Positions 34,431 to 46,420 of a DNA stretch of 64,000 nucleotides are shown piece after piece. A program made the translations under genes and the position numbers. Each line of letters begins with the position of its first letter. Position 1 is the stretch's first letter. Under the pieces are notes generated by a model. That model was not told the DNA's origin. It saw nothing but the letters and a program-made list of their open reading frames with translations, and ran no database searches. The stretch is from Nemertoderma westbladi (Eukaryota > Xenacoelomorpha > Nemertodermatida > Nemertodermatidae), in assembly GCA_032718475.1 (NCBI GenBank), contig JAUCBJ010003511.1, forward strand, positions 1 to 64,000, read 5' to 3'.

Positions 34431-36138
34431 TTAAAATATTTTGTCAACATCAAATGGTTTCAGAAGATGTAACACATCTTCAGGAATTGCAGTCCTTTTG
34501 ATGTTGTTGGTAACGTTACGTAGTGATGAGATATATGGGTCTGATGAACAAAGCAATCGGTTCATCAGATCACGGTTCGTATCAACCCTTGAAGATTTCC
34601 GTGAGAAACCCTCTCTGAACCTCTTGAAATCTTTGTTTCGAGCTTCCTGTGCCTCTTCACTATACATGCCTATTGGCAAGGACAAAGATTTAATTGCAAG
34701 GTGTCCATGGATTAGGACCTTATGCATTGATTGTGGCATGTAGTACCATGGAAAAAGGGTTACATAACGTCTAGCTGTTTCAAGGGCATATTCTTGAAAT
34801 TTGTCAGCATCAACATCGAATCCACAACAAAGAGAAATTAGGATGATGTGCAGTCGATCTAGGAATGATTTGTCGATGCCAAGTATTCTGGCAGAGACCT
34901 CAGCATTTTGGAATACCCTTCTTGCTGTATTTCCATCATTGGAAGTACCAGAGCCACCAGATTTGGGTTGATCTATGATTAACCCAAGTTTAGTATGAAA
35001 CTGGTCTTGGATCAGTGCTTTCTCCGTTTTCATAGTCTGCTTTGCAGTTTTACCCCTAACAGACCATACTTTAAGTGTTCTTCTGTAGGCTATATGCAGC
35101 AAGCATTCCAGAAAACGGATCCACTGATGAAGTGTGGAAAGACCATGGTGGTACATGGAGTTCTTTTCTGTGACTTTTCTCTTCAACAGAAGGTCAATTT
35201 CATTCATAAGTGAAGGTGTGGCGCCACACAAAGAACAACTTTGGCTGCTGTCAGTCATATCAGACAGCGCGGTGTGTACCTTGCCATCTATCATTGTTAC
35301 ATCAATGATGTGCATTACTGAGAGCTTAGACAGAGAGGTATCAGCAGGGATGACTTCACTACAGCTTGATTTTACATCAGCTATCTCTTTAAATAGCCTC
35401 TCTTGCTCATCGGTGATTCGCTGAGTTGTTTCTTTGGTATACTCGAAGCGAACTGGTCTACAATATAAGGTAGACGAAGGATGGTGGTTTCACCATACAA
35501 CCTTATGATGTAGGCTGCATTCTGTAAAAGCTCGGAGTTCCAGTGGAACCAAGCATGTAATAAATATGGATGAGTCATCAGCAAAGTTTGCTCCAGAACT
35601 TGGAAGCTGTTTGTATGAGGACTGTCCAGTGCTCCCATCAAAACCCACCTTGCTTCGCAACACCATTCGGCAAATATCGCCCGTATTAGTGATGATTGAG
35701 TGAATTACTTCACTACTAGTGTCACAAATACGTTTGGTGGTATGGTCAAGCAGGTTTTGCAATGGGACAGATGCCTGATAATCCTGGGAAATTATTCCTA
35801 GTGGGTAACACCTATTTTTGGCTTCCTGGACGTGATTGTATGCTGGGTAGATGTTGACACCCTTAGAACATGCTTTGTTTCTGATTATCTGGTATATTGA
35901 TTTACTTAATTTTCCATCGAGCATTAGTGCAAGAGCTTCATCATCAGAATATACTACAGATGATTCGGGCTCGGTAGAAACATGCTTGATTATTTCAGAT
36001 GTACGTTTTCTACCTTCAGCTTTCAAGGAAGCTGCAGTTGCTGCGACAAGAGCAGGAGTTTTAAATTCCGATGTTATTTCCTGTACTCGTCTGCGTTTCG
36101 TACGATTTTTAAATTTGAAAGAGCATCAAATTGAGTAA
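34431..36138 (-). pseudogene. Transib/RAG1-like transposase with one in-frame stop
   Basis: One minus-strand frame runs from about 36132 to 34431, broken only by TGA at 35490-35492. In order it has GVNIYPAYNHVQEAKNRCYP and LQNLLDHTTKRI; VGFDGSTGQ, first catalytic Asp (codon 35637-35639); TMIDGK, second Asp (35286-35288); CSLCGATPSLMN, a zinc-type Cys pair; PKSGGSGTSNDGNTARR; and SEEAQEARNKDFKRFR, the Glu region near 34656, aligning with the third acidic residue of RAG1/Transib. It is about 565 codons, near full length for the core. The first codons may need a frameshift near 36100, where MLRIDLHNYIRSNLEGKSP lies in another frame. CAC-type terminal repeats were not identified. Confidence 0.7.
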
Positions 36139-36357
36139 TTGGGGATTTTCCCTCTAGGTTGGACCTGATATAATTATGTAGATCAATACGCAACATTTTG
36201 TTTGTACTATTTTACTTAATATTTAAATATTATATTTGTGATAAGATGTATTTATAGATTCTCATAAACTTTTAAAAAATGTGCTGTAATTTTAATTTAT
36301 AGAGTAAGAAGTGATAGCAGAGCCAGAAGTGATTGCAAAGCAAGTTAACTCAAGATT

Positions 36358-36657
36358 ATATAAGTCAATACTTGTATTTATTATACTAATTTAAGTCACA
36401 TTGTGCAGTACATTGCATTATTCAAGTGACTGTCTGACTATGAGATATAATTATCCAACATGACAAAGAAGTATTATACTTTCCATGCTGCTGCTTATAT
36501 AAGACGATACCGGTATTTTATATACTAATTTAAAACACACTGTGCTGTGCAGTACATCGCATTATTCCAGTATCCAGTAGTGACTGTCTGACTGTGAGGT
36601 ATAATTCTCCAACATGACAATGAATCATTATACTTTCCATGCTGCTCCTTTATAGTG
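36358..36657. repeat. Two tandem ~140-150-bp repeats upstream of the Transib-like gene
   Basis: The units 36358-36496 and 36497-36657 share GCAGTACATYGCATTATTC, GTGACTGTCTGACT and TTATACTTTCCATGCTGCT. They lie 5' of the minus-strand gene. They could hold promoter or terminal sequences; CACACTGTGCTGTGCAG in the second unit recalls CAC-starting recombination signals only loosely. Confidence 0.7.
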
Positions 36658-37314
36658 GAATTGGCAGTACAACCTACGCAATTAGCCAATCACAAAGCTC
36701 ATGCAATAACAACCTCAATATTACAGAGCCATTGAGATTGGCTAAATGAAACCAGATAAGAATAGTGAGTAGAGTAGATGATGGTGTCATGGCACTCAGA
36801 GAACCTGCAAACAGCCTAAAAGTCAAAATATCGTAAAATTCTGCTGGTCAACTTTTTTAATTTCTCATAAAAGTAGCAGATGGTAGCAGCTAATTTTTGA
36901 TGTTTTTCAACCATGAATGATCGAGTAACAAAATCTGATACAAATTTTTGCGGAGCTCAGCGGAGCTTTTTTTCCCTGGCTTCCTAAAATTTAAAATTAT
37001 CACATTTTGTAAATATTTTAGAACATTTTACAATATAAATTTTAAACTATTGCCCCTACCAACTCAACATTTTTGGAATCTACTGGAAGAGTAGAACATT
37101 TTGAAAAAAAAAAATTTTCAATTTGAATAAAATGTTTTGATTTTATTGGAAAAATATTTATTTTGTGTATAAAATGTGAAAATTGTGCAAAAAATTCTAG
37201 AATTTTGAAATTTTTGCCAAAATCAGAAAATTTTGAAATAAAAAAATTTTTTTTTTGCTTTTTTTTTAGTCAATATATATATCACCTTTAACTTGGGATG
37301 CCAAAAAAAAAAAT
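36658..37314. other. AT-rich spacer
   Basis: Low-complexity A/T-rich sequence between the divergent Transib-like and Helitron-like genes. No feature is recognised. Confidence 0.4.
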
Positions 37315-39305
37315 TTGAAAACATTATTTTTTTTGAGTTTTGACCACCTCTGGCCCACTGTGCATTGCCTTGTTGCTGTATGCCTGAAGCATTTCCGAAT
37401 ATATTCCATTAGTGATGCCTCAATAATCACAATCAGGTATCACCAAACTCCGCTATTTGACAACCAACCAGTAGATCTCAATCAAGGCGAGATAGATTCT
37501 GATGCAGAATTGGAGGAACTCTTAATTGATATCAACATTGATAATGAACATCAACACGATGACATATGTGACAATTCTGAAATAGTGATTCTGGAAAATG
37601 TAGAGGGAGACTCAGATTGGGAGTATTTGGAAGATCTTCAGAACTTCTTGACAGATGAAAACACTCTCCCATCAGGAGATATACCATCTTCTGCAAATAG
37701 TAGAAAACAACTGTTCCCTGATACTGGAGCTCAGCATTTTCCGAGCCACTGCCTTCTTAATTATGTTTATGGATTACTTCGTCGAGAACATTCAAAGCAT
37801 CCAAGTGCTAAGAAAGCACAGCTACTGAACGAAATTGTAGCGAAGAATTCTGCTCCATCAACTTCTTTATTTTACCCAGAAGGAAATATATTTCCCACAA
37901 CCTTCTGGTTTAATCATAGTGGATCGATTGTAGGTGCAATACCTCACCATATATTTAGCTCAATGAAAGAGGTAACAGATAGTAAATCATGCCACAATGT
38001 GTCGTCTAACAAAGATATGATAATGATTAGATTGCGAGATGGTGATTTATCGACCTCCCATGATTTGTACTACCTACACTGGATTGCAGATATGCGCATA
38101 AATATGAAGTTAAATCACCGCCCATCTTCTGTATTTTTTAATCGTGGCTTAAAATTCCTTGATGAATCGCGTGCCACAAAAGTTAATATCCATGATACAC
38201 CATTAGAATTTGAAGAATCTATTAGTAGTAGAGTTGTAAAAGAACTAGCAGCTCTCATTAATAAATATCCGTGGTTGTATTTTTTCACTCTAACAGCTAA
38301 TGAAAGTTCGACTATGGGACTTGCACCAATCATTCATTCAATGAAAGATTATTGTGAAGAAACTGATTTGGAGTATAGTAACATTTATGATGCCAATGTG
38401 GCACTCATTTGCAGTGCATGGGAACGAGTGGCACAGTATATGTTAGAATATATTGAAACCAGTCCTGAAGAAAGGCTCGGTCCAGTCCACCATATGTTTG
38501 CCCCTGTTGAGTTTCAGGACCAGGGAGCCAGAGGAAACAAGTGCCATTTCCATGGAGGCATTTCCCTATTCCCAGAACCAATCGAGATCACCATGGGCCT
38601 CATGACATGTGATCCTGACCGTCTGCCTTTTGGACCGGAGGATTTCCACAACTTGCTGGATGCTGGAATTGTAGATTTATGGGAGGATTTTCATCAAGCT
38701 AAAAGCATAGTAGAAATGGTAACAATACATAACTGTAAAGCAGCTTCTGAAAGGTGTCACAAAATAAAAGATAAAGATGGTAATAAAATCTGCAGGGTAC
38801 CATCACATCCAACAAGTTCCTCTAATTGGTTTCAAGTAAAGAAAGATCTTTATTCAAAAGAAATCTATACAATACTGGAGGATATTGGACTTGCACAGAG
38901 AGTTCTAAACAAAGAATATCAGCTGGAATGGGAACTGGCTCCTAATCTAACTGCCGGGCGTTATCATTATTCTACAAGGAGCCCTCCAACATATTTACCA
39001 ACGATTGCCGAAATTGCCTTAACTCTGAGGAGCTCTTTTAATTGTCAGGTCACTGACCGTAAATTTTCCAGCTCTTATTTGTGTAAATATATAGGTGGTA
39101 AGGAAGAGAGGAGGCAAATAAAGGTGTTTGGTACAAAGAACCCTGATGTAGTAAGGACAGAAGTTGGGGAACAGGAAAACATTAAAATATCAGCGGTTAA
39201 AATAAACCAAACCATTGAGAAAGAGAAAGCAACAAATTCTCGTGAGATTGGAATACCAGATATAGCCAGATTTGCGCTTGGGTATCCATACACACGATGT
39301 ACCAC
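37315..39305 (+). pseudogene. Helitron-like Rep (HUH) protein
   Basis: The long open frame has no clear ATG at its start; a splice-acceptor-like CACAATCAG near 37436 suggests the coding exon begins with YHQTPLFDNQPVDLNQ. After an acidic N-terminus it contains FFTLTANESSTMGLAPIIHS, then KCHFHGG with the two HUH histidines (codons near 38545-38553), a Cys-rich stretch (CHKIKDKDGNKICRVPS), and SSYLCKYIGGKEE with two tyrosines four residues apart (39076 and 39088), the spacing of Helitron Rep. The frame is lost near 39300. A helicase follows downstream as expected for RepHel proteins. Confidence 0.65.
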
Positions 39306-39384
39306 AGACTTTGTTCATATACTCTTCCCCCTGAGTATCAATCTGCTGTTTCTGCAAATAAATCTAACGAACATATTGAAGGTT

Positions 39385-39632
39385 CATATGGTACCTACAA
39401 TCGCCTCCGCTTTGCAGGACATTGCTTTCGCCGTGAGGACCAGCCAGTGCATAATCTTGTACTTTGGCAGCCTCATGGAGTGAATAAGCATGGTGGACAG
39501 CCCATGACTTTCTTGAGACGCATCTTAAAGGACACTGGCCTTGAAGATGCGGATGATCTAGCAAATGTCATGGGTGATAGGGAGTTGTGGCGGTGCAATT
39601 TTGTTGACAAGCCGGCACAGCATTCTTAAAAA
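39385..39632 (+). mobile_element. RTE-like LINE 3'-end fragment inserted in the Helitron-like gene
   Basis: The frame carries LRFAGHCFRREDQPVHNLVL, then WQPHGVNKHGGQPMTFLRRI and DTGLEDADDLANVMGDRELW, the C-terminal signature of RTE/BovB-type RT proteins. It starts within the Rep reading path and ends with TAA near 39629. A (TAG)n run follows at 39660. The surrounding Rep/helicase sequence resumes by about 39760, so this looks like an insertion or a template-switch join. Confidence 0.6.
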
Positions 39633-39759
39633 TGCAGCTGCAATGCAGCATGCCGATCCTAGTAGTAGTAGTACATCGCCAGCATTGAAACTAGGATCAA
39701 TCTTCCTCAATGGCATCACTTCTTCTCTCACAGCCACCAAAGGCTTATACGTGAGTATG

Positions 39760-41197
39760 TCTCATCAAATTATAATCTTGGTAATACTGAGCGGTTTAAT
39801 ATATGCCCTCCAGAAATTTCCATAGTAAATAAGCTAATTGACTATCATGAAATATTTGTCATCAAGAGTAAATTGCCGTCACATTTTGTAAATGATGATA
39901 TTCACCAGCAGCCATTGATAGATGGCCTCAACAACCAAGTTAAAATATGCAGCTGTGCAATTACCAGGGCCATCAGCTTCATACAAAGTCAGCCAGAGAA
40001 AGAGGGGAAGACTGATATTTTGATGCTTCTTAATGATATTCAAGACGAAGATATTGATGGCAATCTCCACAAACATTTTGTAGTTTATAGCAAGGAAACC
40101 ATTGCTGGCTATTGATACCCAAATTAGGTGCAAGTCATCGTATTAAATTTCTGTACCATATCATATTAACTCTTGGTCAATTCATAACAGAACTAGATGT
40201 AATGGAAGTCGCATCATTTCCAATGGCATTCCAGAATGCAGGCATAATCATTGACCTCAATAATCCAACACAGGATGAGGCAAACAATATACTCAGAAGA
40301 TATGTTGACGAGCAACTCCAGACATACTGCTTTGGTGCAAAACAGTTTGAGCAATACTTGAACAATGCTAAATCAGTTATAGACGAAATCCTTTTGTCAG
40401 AAGGACGTATATCTTGTGATGTCCCTTCAGTATCATATATAGCTCTTCGTGAAGAAACATCAGAGCGTATCTATACAATCGAAAGATCGTGGAAATTGTA
40501 TCTGGTGGAAACAAACCATAGCGATCTTGACACAAAGATGCACCACCTCCCAACCACTGAAGCTTTTATGGAGGCCACATTTGATGATCCCTTAAATTGG
40601 GATCCAGAACTGCCTTCAGCGGCACACCAATCAATGGCTTCCCGAACTGAGCAAAACAATGCACTGCAAACCATAAAACAAGTTGTCCACAAATTTTTAA
40701 ATTCATCCCTTAATCAATTACCCAAGTTTTTACTGATAACTGGAACACCAGGTTGTTGCAAGACTTTGCTCATACAAATTGCCACCTTGTATGTCATATC
40801 ACTGGGACTCAATACTGCCCTTCTTTCACTGACAAGTGAACGTTCAAGAACACTTGGTGGATTCCACATACATATTGTATTTCCAGTCCCAAGTAAGAGT
40901 TTGAAACATGCACATCCCCATATTCTGGCAAGGCAATGTATACAGTCTTAAAAAAGACCCAATGAAAGTAATCTTATTGAAACGTACTAATGTCTTTATA
41001 TTGGAAGAAGTAGGGCTAATCTCGGCGGAATTTTATGGTATTCTAGATACTACAATGAAGAACATCATGAATAACAATCTACCATTTGGTGGTAAACTGC
41101 TCATAATGAATGGGGACCAACATCAACTGCCTCCTATTGATGGTAGGCCCATCCATATTTATGTCAACAAACCTTATAACTTCCTTCCAGGTAATTC
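39760..41197 (+). pseudogene. Helitron-like PIF1-type helicase, truncated
   Basis: Linker sequence (NICPPEISIVNKLIDYHEIF) leads by frameshift near 40112 into the helicase. Motif I reads LLITGTPGCCKT (from 40742), where the usual GxGKT glycine is Cys. The Ia-like block is TLGGFHIHIVFPVPS. A frame change near 40920 leads to VFILEEVGLISAEFYGILD (motif II with ILEE) and FGGKLLIMNGDQHQLPPIDG (motif III). The reading ends near 41197, so motifs IV-VI are missing. Together with the upstream Rep this is a decayed Rep-helicase gene. Confidence 0.65.
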
Positions 41198-41250
41198 AGC
41201 TAAAACACTATGTACGTGCAGCCTCGGATATGATCTGATATTCAGTTACA

Positions 41251-41312
41251 GTCCTGGGCCGAAACGTCCGGGCCGAATCGTCCGGGCCGAAATGTCCGGG
41301 CCGAAACGTCTG
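41251..41312. repeat. 14-bp tandem repeat at the helicase truncation point
   Basis: Four units of GTCCGGGCCGAAAC with minor changes. They begin about 50 bases after the last helicase motif and are GC-rich in AT-rich surroundings. Confidence 0.9.
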
Positions 41313-43793
41313 TATACCTATTATTTCTACCTTGCCTGCTTGCTGCCTCTCTGAAGTTAGAGAATTCCCCTTATTGCTTTTTTGCGAGCTTATTGAATGG
41401 ACCAAATCAATATAAGCAAACTTTTATATCAATTTTAGTTAATAATTAATTTTAATAACTAACTTCGCTAAGTAATTTTTGTTGTTTCAAGTATGTATTT
41501 ATCGTTTAAGCCGATATTTATTATTAATTTAAATTAGTAATAAATTATATTATATTTTTCGCGTATTTGGGTGAAAATTACGTATTTTCACTTTTCTATT
41601 TTACTTTATCATATGCAAGTCTTTTTATTAGCCTATATTACGTATTTATTTTATTTTATTATAATATAATTAGATCAGTGTCAATGAAGGTAATGAGGTA
41701 AACTGATGAAATAATAGATATTTATTCTGTTATTAGGCCTACTAAACTTCTGAATTTGAAATAAGAATTGGATTTTCACAGTGGCTTAACAGCTTTGTTT
41801 TGTTTTTGCTGATATTTTTATGTCTTTTATAAATTCGAAATTCAAAAAATAAAAAAATTTATCGTAAAAGTATAAAACCCTTGTTCACCCAGCCATGCAA
41901 TGGCAGGGTGAACTACTAATGATAAATAATCTCAAGGGTTAAGTCCATTTATTATTATTAGGGTGGTGGGTGGGTTTAGTACTGGAAATATAAAACGATC
42001 AGAATAATATTTCAAAGATCTACCGTCTACACGTTTTTTATAAATGTAATGCAGTGTAATTTTCATTTTTTCAATTTTCAATTTAATTTTTTTTTTTCAT
42101 TTTCATTTTCATGTAAGTATCATTTAGTAGGCCCTAGCTTGCTAAATAGTCATATATTTCTTTGAATTGAATGTACTGACATAATGATATTTCTTTCGTA
42201 GGCATAACCTAGTTATAGTTCATATCCATACCTGCGGTATTTTCGTATTTCAAAAATAAGACTGTAACCTATATTATTGAGTTCTCGTTTATTGTTTTGG
42301 TTAGAAAAGCCCACCACTGTACCAGTAACCTGCTCCTTTCCGTTAGCTAAGTGTTAAGAAATCTAGTTTCGTTTATTGTTTTGGTTAGAAAACACCGCAA
42401 CTGTAGTCTGTAACCTGTTCCTTTTGCAACAGGTACGCATATGAACGGTAACCCACAACCTTAACGTTTTATGTTTTAATTATTCCAGTATTCTGATAGT
42501 ATAAATTTACTGGTGTACTGTTTCGAGTTTATGTTTAAGACTACGCTACTCCAATTTACCATGGCAACACAATCGTCGCTGGCGATAAGAAAGAATTCCA
42601 ACGTTCAAGTGCATGTGGCTCGCTTATTATCACCAGCTTATTCATGTGCATCTCTCACTTTAGTTCAGGACACTGGTGGCATTATCTCTAAATCCCGATT
42701 GCATGCACAGATACTGCATATCACGAAACCTTAATATTATCATTATAATTTCATTATTTTATTATTATGATAGATTTCATTATCGGTGGACGAAAAACCG
42801 GTGACAACACAATCTTGGATGTTATCTGTAAGGCAATGCGGGCGCCACTCTAACTACAACGGTGGAATACTCCGCAACCATCAAACACCTTTCTTTACTC
42901 ACCCAGTAGAAGCCAATGTTCGCTGGGTGGGCGCGGTGCACCTATTATGTAGTGACAGCATGCTGGGCGACGACGGATCAAACCTGGGATCTCCAAGACA
43001 GATGCGGAAGGTGTAACCACTTCATTGGCACATCTGGTTGGCTAGTTTATGCTGCTGCTGATAAGGGAATGTACTGTACATGTCAACGTCTGTATGGCTT
43101 AATTACAAGGGCATTATAAACAAATATACAATAATAAAGGTAACAGGCCAATACTAATACTGCCTAACTGTTCCACTGGTCTGCTACTGCATTTGTTCTA
43201 GCACCCAGGGCCTCCCCAAAGCGTTAGTGTGTTTGGAAAGGTAATGTTCACCCTCAGCCAAGGTTGGTAATAAACCTGCTCGAATAAATGCAGTTTTTAA
43301 ATTTGGCATGCAAAATACATCCATCTCTGTTTCAAACCTTCCCATACTTAAAATTAGATGTATGGCAAACTTTCATCTCAAACTTCTGGATTATCTGGTT
43401 TGATGGTACCAATGCAGGGGACTGGTAATTTGAGGGGATATTTGCAGTTCTTTTAAACCAGTTTATTGTGGAGGTTATCATCTAATGCAATGTTATTTAA
43501 CATAATTCCAACATTGGCTGCGTTTGTTGTGTAGTGGCGGTTGGTAGCAGGTAAGTTAATAATATATGATTTAACATATTCTTTGGCTACAGGTCTTACC
43601 TGCACCATTTTGTATTACCATCCACCCACTCTGTTGTAAGAGAGTTTGCTGACAAGTTTGACTCGTGGACGGATTTTTCAGCTTATTTTCGCGGAGTTAT
43701 GCAGGCAAACCAGGTCAGATAATCTTTAGGTGAGTTTATAAAAATAAGTTCTGGAGGATGAAATGAAAACACAGTGTCCAGTATCACCAACAT
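41313..43793. other. Gene-poor stretch with a dispersed repeat
   Basis: 42247-42345 and 42346-42425 are successive related units (GTTTATTGTTTTGGTTAGAA ... GTAACCTG) that also match 8362-8452. Short open frames near 42513-43119 have no recognised family. The remainder is AT-rich. Confidence 0.45.
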
Positions 43794-44824
43794 CTAATTT
43801 TGGGTAAATTGTTGTTCTGGAGGAAGTTGTAATAGTTGTTGCAGGACACAAACAGCTTCTATAAATTCACCTTCGGATCCGGGTAATGGTTCCACATTTA
43901 CTTCAGCGTGAGCCCTCTGGTTTTTGATCATATTATACACATGTTGGTTCACCAGTGAAATTGTAGGTACATGGATAAATTCAATACCCGGTACAGTACG
44001 TGGCATATTGAGAATAGACCATATGCTCTCTGGTAGACCTATGTAACGTGCGTGTTCCATTTTCTGTTTTTTATCGTGTTTTTTGTCAGTCCTTCTTTGT
44101 GAATATTTAGGGATGTTATTTTAATATTCTGGAATTGAGTAGCATTTATGTTAATTTTGTCCTGCGATTGGCCTGCAAATCCATTGACTCCATTTATGGC
44201 CTCTTCACTGCCAAGTGATATCAAAGCTGCAAGCCATATCCGTTTTGACATCCGCATTTATGTTACATTCAATCGCTTCTGCAGCTACAACCCACATTGA
44301 GTTATGCGCGATGCCTTCTAATATCCTATCAGATGGTTTTGGAAGGTTCATCATTGCCGACAACATGTTACCTTGAAACAGACCAGTCCAGAAACAGAAA
44401 AGTCCATACACATATTGAATGTTAATTTCTTAGTTATGAGCGCAGTGAAGAGGCTTGCCCGGAATGGGGCGTTTGTTGGAAGTATCGGAAACTGTATGAA
44501 AAATGCCCTGTTATATTCGGGCTCCAAAATGGTCAATGTCAATCCAATCCCTACGTCATCAAGTCTAAGAATCTTTGCAGACCTCGCCGAGGATATGGTA
44601 AATAGGAGGGCAATACGACCCCGACCCCAAATTGTTCCTGTACTTGGAGGAGTAGAGGTGAGAATCGTGGAGTAGGTGGGTTGAGAATGTTGAGGTGTAG
44701 TAGTAGAAACCGGAGGTGGAGAGGGAGGAGCTCGTTCTGTAGGTGTAAATAGAGACTGTCCAGGAGACTGCGGTTCTGGTAGAGAGACTTCATTAGTTAC
44801 AGACTGCGATCGGATAGGAGACAC
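43794..44824 (-). pseudogene. Unnamed DVGIG family, copy 4, followed by transposase-like pieces
   Basis: The frame from 44824 has a Pro/Ser/Thr-rich start, then GRIALLFTISSARSAKILRL and DDVGIGLTLTILEPEYNR. Downstream in other frames come AEAIECNINADVKTDMACSF then DITWQ (to 44205), which recalls the first-Asp block of an uncharacterised DDE-like transposase family, and MEHARYIGLPESIWSILNMP (44060-43794) ending in a Gln/Leu-rich tail. If these belong together, the DVGIG domain is the N-terminal part of a transposon protein. Frame changes show it is broken. The order, not the identity, is what I can support. Confidence 0.35.
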
Positions 44825-45070
44825 CGAATCTTGAGTAGTGCCTGTTTTTCCTGTAACAAATTATTGTATTTATTGTTATTTGTATTGTCGAATTATAAGG
44901 AAGGACATTACATGAATAACAATTTTGAATAAAATGTACCACAAATCCATCTAATATCACATAACAATATAACATATAAAGTTGATAATAAAACTGAAAC
45001 CTAGAAATAATAGAAACCTAGAAATAGAAACCTTGTCCAACGGGAAATAAAAAAAGCTAAATCTGAATAT

Positions 45071-45568
45071 TTGTACAACAAAATAAGTGAGAATAAAGAT
45101 AATCCTAAAAGTCTATGGTCTACCCTAAAATCTTTAGGTTATAAAAACCTTAAATCTAAATCGAATATTGTTCTGCAAGATAACGGTGAGCTGATTCATG
45201 ATCATACTCTAGTTAGTAATTTATTTAATAATTATTTTACTAATGTTGCCTCTAATTTAGTTAAGAAATTACCGTTATCAAGTAATAAATATAGTATAGG
45301 GTCCGAAACTCTAAAAAATTTTTATTTAGAAAAGTTACAAAATTCAGAAAAGTTATTTTTAAAACCCGTTTCTGAGGATTTCGTTTTTAAAAATCTACTT
45401 AGCCTATCAGCCTCAAAAAGTACCGGTCTAGATCTAATACCTGCCCGTTTTCTTAAGGATGGTGCTGAAGTACTTAAAGTGCCTATTACTTTTATTATTA
45501 ATTACTCTATCGTAGATAATGTAGTACCAGACGAACTGAAATTAGCTAAGGTTGTTCCTCTGTATAAA
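45071..45568 (+). pseudogene. LINE reverse-transcriptase fragment (CR1/Jockey-like)
   Basis: The frame contains NPKSLWSTLKSLGYKNLKSK, then LVSNLFNNYFTNVASNLV and SKSTGLDLIPARFLKDGAEV, ending in DELKLAKVVPLYK. This is the region before and into the first RT blocks of CR1/Jockey-type LINEs. At 45569 it switches abruptly to BEL/Pao integrase sequence with no retained RT motif A-E. It is a different LINE family from that at 50274. Confidence 0.6.
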
Positions 45569-46006
45569 ACTTTACACGTCGACTTACATTGACTGAGATT
45601 GACAGATGTGAAATTAAATTAATTCGCCATTACCAATTGCGATATTTCGCACGCGAATTCACTATATTCATTATTCATTATATTCATTATTTATTATATT
45701 ATATATTATATATATTATTATATATATATATATATATTATATATATTATATATATATTATATATTATATTATATTATTATGAATTCATTATATATAAGGC
45801 AAGGTCAACCAATCAAGTCGTCACCAATATTGAGTTGGAGTCCGATAATTTATAATGGCTTAATTTGTCATAAATCTCGGCTTCAAAACATTGACTTTAA
45901 TACTGACTTTAGATACCCAATAATAATACCACAACATCACGAATTACAACGTGCAATGATACTGGACGCACATTTACAACTAAAACACGTTTTACAACTA
46001 AAATAG
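45569..46006 (+). pseudogene. BEL/Pao integrase N-terminal fragment, copy A
   Basis: The frame DRCEIKLIRHYQLRYFAREF precedes, and SSPILSWSPIIYNGLICHKS with PIIIPQHHELQRAMILDAHL follows, the AT-rich insertion. This is the segment before and into the zinc-binding integrase N-terminus in BEL/Pao pol. It ends with TAG; the catalytic core is missing. Confidence 0.6.
45664..45793. repeat. AT-rich microsatellite inserted in integrase copy A
   Basis: TATTATATA-type low-complexity sequence absent from copy B, where ACATCTATAAGG continues directly. It arose or expanded after the duplication. Confidence 0.9.
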
Positions 46007-46036
46007 TTTTCAATGTATTTCGTTATAATTTGTATT

Positions 46037-46420
46037 TTATTTCGTAAATTGCTCATTATTTGTAAATAAAGTTAGAATTATTGTTACATCTGTTTTAACA
46101 TGATTCACCACGGTGAACTCAACTGAGGGACAGATGGCAGATAATGGCAGTAATGTTTGATCGTGAATAGCTTTGGGGTAATTTAAATCACATATTAAAA
46201 AATATCCAGTAGATCCGTCATTGTCTAAATCTACCAAGTACTCGATTAGTTTTTCTGGAATTGCATTCTCTAAATATTTAATACTTACTTCTTTGAATTG
46301 TGAGGTGGGTAGTTTTTTACTTAAATTCCCAGAATATAAAGAGTTGAAATCAATATTAAAAATATGGCATTCTTCCTTAGTAGAATCATATGTACTTCTT
46401 TCGACAAAATGAAACACCAC
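46037..46420 (-). pseudogene. Polinton/Maverick-type DNA polymerase B fragment, copy A
   Basis: The minus-strand frame contains DFNSLYSGNLSKKLP, the D-x-x-S-L-Y block of family B polymerases, then an acidic stretch and GYFLICDLNYPKAIHD, as in protein-primed polymerases of Polintons and related viruses. Only about 127 residues remain. The N-terminal exonuclease and the later YxDTD block are absent. It is an old, isolated fragment in the mosaic. Confidence 0.55.

Noticed and set aside
36358-36657. Recombination signal sequences (CAC heptamers) of the Transib-like element
   Set aside because: CACACTGTG-like words occur but no matching inverted copy or 5-bp duplication was found on the other side.
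37315-37437. Start of the Helitron-like frame as a true N-terminus
   Set aside because: The open start lacks an ATG and lies in low-complexity AT sequence; a splice-acceptor-like CACAATCAG near 37436 is a better exon start.
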